Source: Mucilaginibacter gotjawali (lineage in GTDB: Bacteria; Bacteroidota; Bacteroidia; Sphingobacteriales; Sphingobacteriaceae). From it: DNA of 64,000 bases. Below, piece by piece: positions 58,982 to 64,000 of the stretch (within the stretch, counting starts at the first letter, position 1; the number at the start of each line of letters is the position of its first letter). The DNA lies in the NCBI RefSeq assembly GCF_002355435.1, contig NZ_AP017313.1, positions 1,798,001 to 1,862,000 on the forward strand, given 5' to 3'. Made by a program: the position numbers and the translations under genes. The notes under the pieces were generated by a model. That model saw only the letters and a program-made list of their open reading frames with translations. It had not been told where the DNA came from and searched no databases.

Positions 58982-60364
58982 ATGAGAACAAGCATTCGTC
59001 AAAAACTTTTTTTATTCTCATTGATAGTTCTGGCGGGCAATGGTGTAACCGGGTATGCAGTTTATCAAAGTAACCAGAGACTCTTTAAATCGGAGCAAAT
59101 GGTTCGCCATACCGAACAGGTTATTTACCAGTCAGGCAATGTGCTCTCTATTGCCAAAGATATTGAAACAGCGGCAGAAGGATATGTGATTACGAATGAC
59201 AGCACCTTTCTCAAGCCATTTTATCTTGCGAAAAAATCCGCATTCAACAGCATTAGCGATTTAAAAGAACTAACCCGTGATAACCCCGGGCAACAAATCC
59301 GCATCGATTCACTTAATGGTTACTTGCATAAATTGTTGGATTTTGCGACTAAAACAATTAAGATAAGGCAGGAACAAGGGCTGATGCCTGCTGTTACGTT
59401 CACCTCAAATAAACAGGGTAAATACTTAGGCGACCAGATCCGCAAGATAACATCAGCGGTTCAGCAAACTGAAAATGTTTTGCTGCGCATTCGTAAACAA
59501 ACAAACGGGCGTTCGCAAATCGCTTTCAAACAGCTTTCAAGGGTTATATTTATTTCGATGGTGGCATTCACTATTCTGCTTTTGATTTTGATAGACAGAT
59601 ATTTTCTGCAGAATAAAGAAAAGGAAAAACGAACCATTGAGCTGGCGCTGGCTAACGAGGAACGTACGAAAATGGTTGGCGACCTGATGCTGCGGAATAT
59701 GGACCTGGAGCAATTTGCCTACATTATTTCGCATAACCTTAGGGCACCGGTTGCCAATATTATCGGAGCCTCGAGTGTTTTGAACGATAATGACTTAAGT
59801 TTGACTGATAAGGAGACCATTTTCAAAGGCATTAACGTATCTGTTACGCGTCTTGATGAAGTGGTAAAAGACCTCAATCATATTTTGCAGGTAAAAGGCG
59901 ATATCAACGAGACTAAAGAAATTGTCCATTTTTCAACCCTTGTTGAAGAGATAAAGTCCAGTATTCAGAATCTGATTGATAAATATAACATTGAAATAAC
60001 GTATGACTTTTCGGCTATCGACGGTTTTTTAACGTTGAGGGGTTATTTATACAGTATTTTTTATAACCTTATCTCAAATAGTATTAAATACCGCCGAAAA
60101 GAGATTCACAGTATTATTGAAGTTAAAAGCAGGCTGGAAAACAATAAACTGGAGTTACTTTTTTCAGACAACGGAATGGGCATTAATCTAAAAAAAAACG
60201 GAGACCAGGTTTTTGGATTGTACAAAAGGTTCCATTCGACGGCTGAAGGGAAAGGGTTGGGCTTGTTTATGGTTAAAACGCAAGTAGTGGCGCTTGGGGG
60301 TAAAATTACCGTGCAGAGTTTGGAAAACGAGGGTACTGAATTTAAAATTGAATTTCAGTTATAA
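58982..60364 (+). CDS. CHASE3-type sensor histidine kinase
   Basis: The 460-residue protein has TM1 (9-29), a CHASE3 periplasmic helical bundle (about 35-185, with AKDIETAAEGYVITNDSTFL), TM2 (190-208), a HisKA domain with H251 in AYIISHNLRAPVAN, and an HATPase domain (NLISNSIKYR, DNGMGINL, GKGLGLFM). No receiver or partner regulator is adjacent. CHASE3 senses unknown small molecules. The gene is divergent from dihydroorotase with a 141-base gap. Confidence 0.92.
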   Translation: MRTSIRQKLFLFSLIVLAGNGVTGYAVYQSNQRLFKSEQMVRHTEQVIYQSGNVLSIAKDIETAAEGYVITNDSTFLKPFYLAKKSAFNSISDLKELTRDNPGQQIRIDSLNGYLHKLLDFATKTIKIRQEQGLMPAVTFTSNKQGKYLGDQIRKITSAVQQTENVLLRIRKQTNGRSQIAFKQLSRVIFISMVAFTILLLILIDRYFLQNKEKEKRTIELALANEERTKMVGDLMLRNMDLEQFAYIISHNLRAPVANIIGASSVLNDNDLSLTDKETIFKGINVSVTRLDEVVKDLNHILQVKGDINETKEIVHFSTLVEEIKSSIQNLIDKYNIEITYDFSAIDGFLTLRGYLYSIFYNLISNSIKYRRKEIHSIIEVKSRLENNKLELLFSDNGMGINLKKNGDQVFGLYKRFHSTAEGKGLGLFMVKTQVVALGGKITVQSLENEGTEFKIEFQL

Positions 60365-60577
60365 CCAACAGGCACTGCCAGGGTGCCTTAACTATTAAAC
60401 CTAAGCCCGTGAAATGTATAATTGACTATACATTTTCATGCCCGGCTCCTCAAAAACGATTTGTAAACTTTTAGCAACAAGTGTGAATTAATTAATTAAA
60501 TATATATAAATTTAATTATAAATAAATTTTTGTCGTGTTTTTGCTAAGATTGGCACTAATTGTGGTTGGTGATGCAT

Positions 60578-60745
60578 ATGGAAACGACACACAAGCACAA
60601 GCCGGAAACTATTCATGACGATAATTTTTCGGATACAAGGCTAAAAAGCTTTCTTTATTGGATAATTGTATTTCTTGCGCTGCTATCTACAGTATGCATA
60701 GGGGTTATTTTCATTCAATGGAGTGTCAACACGCAAAGAGTATAA
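60578..60745 (+). CDS. Small single-span membrane protein, 55 residues
   Basis: The start at 60578 gives METTHKHKPETIHDDNFSDT, then a membrane helix (SFLYWIIVFLALLSTVCIGV) and SVNTQRV. The N-terminus is charged and His/Lys rich and would lie in the cytosol. No family is recognised. It lies 213 bases after the CHASE3 kinase. A GGCAC-containing segment resembling a sigma-54 site precedes it but lacks the -12 GC. Confidence 0.5.
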   Translation: METTHKHKPETIHDDNFSDTRLKSFLYWIIVFLALLSTVCIGVIFIQWSVNTQRV

Positions 60746-60789
60746 ACGAATGCCTGGGGTGATTGCGGTTTTATGATTGCCAACTGGCT

Positions 60790-61245
60790 TTAGGGGTTAA
60801 ATATCCACTGGTAATTATCAATTATTGCGTTGATCAGCATCGGGTCGGTATCCTTTTTTTTCAGGAGCCGGATCATTTTTTTGAAATAATCGGTAGCGCT
60901 TACATCCGGTAAGTAATAATATTTTCCGTCTTTAATCACCTTAAATGTGCCGAACTCAAGCCTCCCGGGCCTGCTGCTCAAATGGAAATGGGCATCGTGG
61001 ATATAATCAGCTAATATATTAAATGATTTTTCGTCAGTTACGTAAGATATAACCTGGAGGGTGTCATTAATGATTTCGACAGAGTCCCGCGGAACTTCGC
61101 CGGTTCCGGTGCTTATATTGAGGGTGTGCACAGGCAGGATGCGTTCGCCTACATGCAAAAATTTAATGTAATGCTGATCGGTTGTTTGCCCATGGACGTT
61201 TAATGTTAAAAAAACAAGGGTAATTAATAACAGTTGTTTAATCAT
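60790..61245 (-). CDS. Secreted hypothetical protein, 151 residues
   Basis: The protein has a signal peptide (MIKQLLLITLVFLTLNVHGQ) and a mature region of about 131 residues with several beta strands (FLHVGERILPVHTLNIS, FGTFKVIKDGKYYYLPDV) and a C-terminal helix (KKMIRLLKKK). No domain is recognised. It is convergent with the small membrane protein gene and probably periplasmic. Confidence 0.65.
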   Translation of the reverse strand: MIKQLLLITLVFLTLNVHGQTTDQHYIKFLHVGERILPVHTLNISTGTGEVPRDSVEIINDTLQVISYVTDEKSFNILADYIHDAHFHLSSRPGRLEFGTFKVIKDGKYYYLPDVSATDYFKKMIRLLKKKDTDPMLINAIIDNYQWIFNP

Positions 61246-61455
61246 ATGAATAGCCGCCCTGACCGATGGGGCAATTTATAAGTCCTGGTCATAGTTAAGG
61301 CAAAATACCCCCGTCCCAGTTTTTACAAAGAAAGTAATTATTTAATAATCGTGCCAAACTTTCCGGATTTACAAAAAAATCCCCCGTGTTTGTCTTTCCG
61401 GCATGTTAAAAACCTTTCACATTTATGCTTTCGCGCTCACCTCACCAGAAAAAAC

Positions 61456-61463
61456 TATCTTTG
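61456..61463 (+). promoter_or_regulatory. Bacteroidota -7 box TATCTTTG
   Basis: TATCTTTG is an exact TAnnTTTG match ending five bases before the helicase ATG at 61468, implying a very short leader or leaderless mRNA. It excludes the longer frame from 61351. Confidence 0.5.
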
Positions 61464-61467
61464 CGCC

Positions 61468-62814
61468 ATGGCTGTAACTTTTGAGGAATTTAAATTTAAC
61501 CGGCAGATATTGAACGCTATTGCCGATGCCGGTTATACCGAAGCAACGCCAATACAACAAAAAGCTATCCCGCCCATACTTAACGGACAGGACGTGATGG
61601 GTATTGCGCAAACCGGTACCGGAAAAACTGCGGCCTATGTTTTACCTATACTGATGAAGCTGAAATATGCCCAGGGCGATCATGCGCGTGCACTGATTAT
61701 TGCCCCTACGCGTGAGTTGGCTATGCAGATTGAGGAAAATATTAAAGCGTTTGCCGCCAATACCGATTTGCGGGTGGTTGTACTATATGGTGGCCTTGGC
61801 CCCAAAACCCAGATAGAACAGATAAATAAGGGTATGGATATTATTGTGGCCACTCCGGGCCGCTTTATGGATCTTTACCTGGCCGGGCATATCGTTACAA
61901 AAACATTGCAGACTTTAGTGCTTGATGAAGCAGATAAAATGATGGACATGGGCTTTATGCCGCAGATCAACCGGATATTGGAAGTAGTACCGGTAAAAAG
62001 GCAAAACCTGCTCTTCTCGGCAACCATGTCGGATAAGATTCATGAACTGTCCAATAATTTTCTCGAATTTCCGACCGTTATTGAAGTAACGCCGCAGGCA
62101 ACACCTGCACAAACGGTTAACCAGCATTTGTACTTTGTGCCCAATGTAAAAACCAAAATCAACCTGCTGAAAAAACTGCTTGACCAGGAAGACGACATCA
62201 AAAAACTCATTATTTTTTGCAAAACCCGTACTGCTGCCGAAGATGTGTACAAGTTTTTACTGCGGAAGTTTGGCGAAAAAGAGGTGAAAGTATTACATGC
62301 CAATAAGGGGCAAAATACCCGCATCAATGCCATCAATGCGTTTAAAAATGATGAAGTTAAAATCCTTGTGGCTACTGATGTGGCTTCCCGCGGGATTGAT
62401 GTGAGTGATGTAAGCCATGTAATCAACTTTGACGTTCCGGTGGTAATTGAGGATTATGTGCACCGGATCGGGCGGACCGGGCGGGCCTATCAATCAGGCG
62501 AAGCAATCACTTTTTGTAACCCGGCCGAATTATATTATATCCGCAAGGTGGAAAAACTGATCAGGCAAACCATCCCGGTAACAGATATCCCCGCAGAAGT
62601 ATTCATAGAGGCTACGCCCTATGACGAAAAACAAGAACAGGACAGGGAGATAGATATGCAGAAACGCCGTGATGACCCTGATTTTAAAGGGGCCTTTCAC
62701 GAAAAGAAGACTTTGAACCAGCGTAAAAAGTTTGATGCTGCAAAATCAAAAACCACGCACAATCCAAAGGAAAAAAGAACGAAATCGCCAAAATCATACA
62801 GGAAAAAACATTAA
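61468..62814 (+). CDS. DEAD-box RNA helicase (RhlE-like)
   Basis: The start at 61468 (MAVTFEEFKFNRQILNAIAD) gives 448 residues. The Q motif (TPIQQKAI) is followed by AQTGTGKT (47-54), PTREL, ATPGR, DEAD (153-156), SAT (184-186), ATDVASRGIDV and HRIGRTGR. The C-terminus is a basic, disordered tail (KRRDDPDFKGAFHEKK...KSYRKKH). RhlE-type helicases remodel ribosomal and messenger RNA. The genes for an 88-residue membrane protein, GldC and a larger membrane protein follow with gaps of six bases or less. Confidence 0.93.
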   Translation: MAVTFEEFKFNRQILNAIADAGYTEATPIQQKAIPPILNGQDVMGIAQTGTGKTAAYVLPILMKLKYAQGDHARALIIAPTRELAMQIEENIKAFAANTDLRVVVLYGGLGPKTQIEQINKGMDIIVATPGRFMDLYLAGHIVTKTLQTLVLDEADKMMDMGFMPQINRILEVVPVKRQNLLFSATMSDKIHELSNNFLEFPTVIEVTPQATPAQTVNQHLYFVPNVKTKINLLKKLLDQEDDIKKLIIFCKTRTAAEDVYKFLLRKFGEKEVKVLHANKGQNTRINAINAFKNDEVKILVATDVASRGIDVSDVSHVINFDVPVVIEDYVHRIGRTGRAYQSGEAITFCNPAELYYIRKVEKLIRQTIPVTDIPAEVFIEATPYDEKQEQDREIDMQKRRDDPDFKGAFHEKKTLNQRKKFDAAKSKTTHNPKEKRTKSPKSYRKKH

Positions 62815-62820
62815 GGTACT

Positions 62821-63087
62821 ATGAAGTTAAGGATCACCCCCCTCAATTTTGCAAGCGCATTCTTTTTATTCGCGGCGGGCTACAGCTGGATCTATGGGAT
62901 TAAAGTAACAGGTTCTAAATTGATTAATTTGGGCAATGCTATTGGCTGGATCTTTATTCTGTTTGCTTTTGTAGTGTCATTTATGGACATAATGTTCCGT
63001 AATTTCTTCCCTGAGAACAAAAAATTATGGATTGTAGAGTTAAGCTTTATAACTTTGGCCGCTATTATATTTTTAATTGTTAAATAA
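62821..63087 (+). CDS. Small membrane protein, 88 residues
   Basis: The protein MKLRITPLNFASAFFLFAAG has three membrane helices (about 8-28, 37-55, 66-86) and a short polar loop (RNFFPENKKLW). No family is recognised. It is six bases after the helicase gene and four bases before GldC, so it probably belongs to the same transcript. Confidence 0.7.
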   Translation: MKLRITPLNFASAFFLFAAGYSWIYGIKVTGSKLINLGNAIGWIFILFAFVVSFMDIMFRNFFPENKKLWIVELSFITLAAIIFLIVK

Positions 63088-63091
63088 CGAA

Positions 63092-63424
63092 ATGAAGAAA
63101 GCGGAGATAAAGCTGACTATTGAACTCGACGATAATAATGTACCGGAAACCATTATGTGGGAATCTACTGACGCGCAAACCAAAGAGGCTTTGCCGGTAA
63201 AATCCATGATGCTGGCCCTGTGGGACCAGAATTATAAAAATACACTGCGGATAGACCTGTGGACGAAAGATATGCCGGTTGATGAAATGAAACGTTTTTT
63301 TTATGAGACCCTGCAAACAATGGGCGATAGCTTTTTACGCGCAACCGGCGAAACAAATATTGTGGAAGACCTGCGCGACTATTGTGCCCACTTTGCCGAA
63401 AAAATGGAAATAACCCAAAAATAG
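63092..63424 (+). CDS. gldC: Gliding motility protein GldC
   Basis: The start at 63092 (MKKAEIKLTIELDDNNVPET) gives 110 residues matching GldC: IMWESTDAQTKEALPVKSMM, LRIDLWTKDMPVDEMKRFFY, and LQTMGDSFLRATGE. GldC belongs to the Bacteroidota type IX secretion and gliding gene set; its exact role is unclear and it is a cytosolic protein. A TTG further upstream is a weaker start. No other gld genes are adjacent in this window. Confidence 0.92.
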   Translation: MKKAEIKLTIELDDNNVPETIMWESTDAQTKEALPVKSMMLALWDQNYKNTLRIDLWTKDMPVDEMKRFFYETLQTMGDSFLRATGETNIVEDLRDYCAHFAEKMEITQK

Positions 63425-63429
63425 CCGCC

Positions 63430-63855
63430 ATGCGCCTCAATAATTTGCTTTCCTTTGCCGGCTTTGTGATCTTGATTGCCGGTACCTATAGCCCTATTTT
63501 GAAACCTATAGTGGGTCATTGGGATGTATACGACGGCAACAAACCATACGGCATAGTTATTTTATTGGTGGCGATAGTGGGTATGCTGGGCACAGTTTTA
63601 AGCCAGCCTAACATTATTCGCCTTTCGGCCTGGCTGTCCCTTGGTTTGGTCATCCTGTTTTATATCCTGGCTATTTTAAAAGTTCGTATGTCCTTTGATT
63701 TTATACCCTTGCATTTTCTCGCAAAATACCTTACCTCAAAAATAAAATTTACATGGGGCTGGTATTTATTGTTCGGTGGGGCTGTGCTGGCAGTTTTAGG
63801 GGTAGTATTTGGTAAAAAGCCATGGATGAATAACAAAATCCAGTCGCTGGATTAG
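63430..63855 (+). CDS. Membrane protein, unknown function
   Basis: The start at 63430 (MRLNNLLSFAGFVILIAGTY) gives 141 residues with four helices (about 5-24, 42-60, 65-85, 108-130). A loop with LKPIVGHWDVYDGNKPYG follows helix 1. No motif identifies a function. It is three codons after the GldC stop and may be co-transcribed. A longer upstream frame would overlap GldC and is rejected. Confidence 0.7.
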   Translation: MRLNNLLSFAGFVILIAGTYSPILKPIVGHWDVYDGNKPYGIVILLVAIVGMLGTVLSQPNIIRLSAWLSLGLVILFYILAILKVRMSFDFIPLHFLAKYLTSKIKFTWGWYLLFGGAVLAVLGVVFGKKPWMNNKIQSLD

Positions 63856-63862
63856 TTGCAGT

Positions 63863-64000
63863 TTAAAGGTTGAGTACGGTTTGTCCGCTGCCGGTAACCC
63901 GCGCTTCATGTTCAAGCAGCCATTTTTTACGCCACACCCCGCAGCCAAAACCGGTTAAACTGCCATCCGATCCTATTACCCGGTGACAGGGTACCACAAT
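63863..64000 (-). CDS. Methylated-DNA-cysteine methyltransferase, C-terminal fragment
   Basis: The last 45 codons of a gene cut by the right edge read [20 protein letters not shown], then [16 protein letters not shown] is the active-site motif of O6-alkylguanine-DNA alkyltransferases (Ogt/Ada C-terminal domain), in which the Cys accepts the alkyl group. The stop is at 63863-63865. It is convergent with the membrane protein gene at 63430 with seven bases between stops. Whether it is Ogt alone or Ada cannot be told from this end. Confidence 0.9.
   Translation of the reverse strand: MVVPCHRVIGSDGSLTGFGCGVWRKKWLLEHEARVTGSGQTVLNL

Noticed and set aside
60550..60566. Sigma-54 promoter before the 55-residue membrane protein
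   Set aside because: TTGGCAC is present, but at the required spacing the -12 GC is GG, and three positions differ from consensus.
63382..63429. N-terminal extension of the last membrane protein
   Set aside because: It would overlap GldC by 43 bases and adds a Cys-rich segment before a clear hydrophobic start.
1..64000. tRNA, rRNA, riboswitch or prophage
   Set aside because: I scanned the gaps for cloverleaf-like GGTTCGAAT/CCA patterns, ribosomal segments and phage genes; TTCGAAT occurs only within family G repeats. A covariance search would be needed to exclude small RNAs fully.

Overview
The window looks like a chromosomal segment of a Bacteroidota bacterium of the Sphingobacteriaceae, most likely Mucilaginibacter or a close relative. 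The reasons are a gliding-motility protein GldC, 7TMR-DISM and CHASE3 sensor kinases, DUF5077/DUF3472, Smr/DUF2027 and YtxH proteins, signal peptides ending in AQ, an almost complete lack of Shine-Dalgarno sequences, and Bacteroidota -7 promoter boxes (TAnnTTTG). Genes lie on both strands in short operons. No rRNA, tRNA, CRISPR array or prophage was seen. One complete IS110-family element and at least ten small palindromic or terminal-inverted-repeat elements fill many intergenic gaps.

Region 1-7.3 kb: a protein cut by the left edge, a lone receiver protein, and a minus-strand cluster running from 7320 down to 1404. This cluster encodes an acyltransferase-like (GNAT/autoinducer-synthase-like) protein, an E1/ThiF-like adenylating enzyme, a 7TMR-DISM histidine kinase whose signal peptide is separated from it by an apparent frameshift, a receiver-kinase hybrid and a CheY-like receiver. 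It reads as a small-molecule synthesis and sensing module and is the best candidate for an undescribed system here. Region 7.5-13.2 kb: small unknown proteins, then a class III aminotransferase, a CoA-acylating (methyl)malonate-semialdehyde dehydrogenase and a divergent Lrp/AsnC regulator, consistent with beta-alanine or branched-chain amino acid breakdown.

Region 13.3-27.8 kb: a HAMP-PAS membrane receptor without a kinase, a type III polyketide synthase with an ICMT-type methyltransferase, ClpP, an ECF sigma factor overlapping a small protein, a GH29 fucosidase, a polysaccharide deacetylase, a membrane histidine kinase, a DUF5077/DUF3472 protein, a divergent pyruvate-kinase-like protein and a Smr protein. 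Region 27.8-41.5 kb: a candidate small RNA, an M1 peptidase, YtxH and cold-shock proteins, a HAD phosphatase, lysA and lysC, a dual-specificity phosphatase, an acyltransferase-3, a GT39 glycosyltransferase and a GH20 hexosaminidase.

Region 41.5-52 kb: ferritin, an RpoA-CTD-like protein, two VOC proteins, a lipoprotein, and a GH13 amylase with LacI-type operator palindromes upstream. These are followed by a three-gene sugar-acid operon (TIM-barrel isomerase, KDGal kinase, KDPGal aldolase) and an IS110 element with a probable bridge RNA. Region 52-64 kb: CutC, an N-terminal-nucleophile asparaginase, DUF2007, a WYL-regulator/DoxX/AHSA1/GyrI-like cluster, dihydroorotase, a CHASE3 histidine kinase, a DEAD-box helicase, GldC, and the C-terminus of an O6-methylguanine-DNA methyltransferase cut by the right edge. 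Many starts were moved inward from the longest frame because the extra N-termini fall in repeats or promoters.
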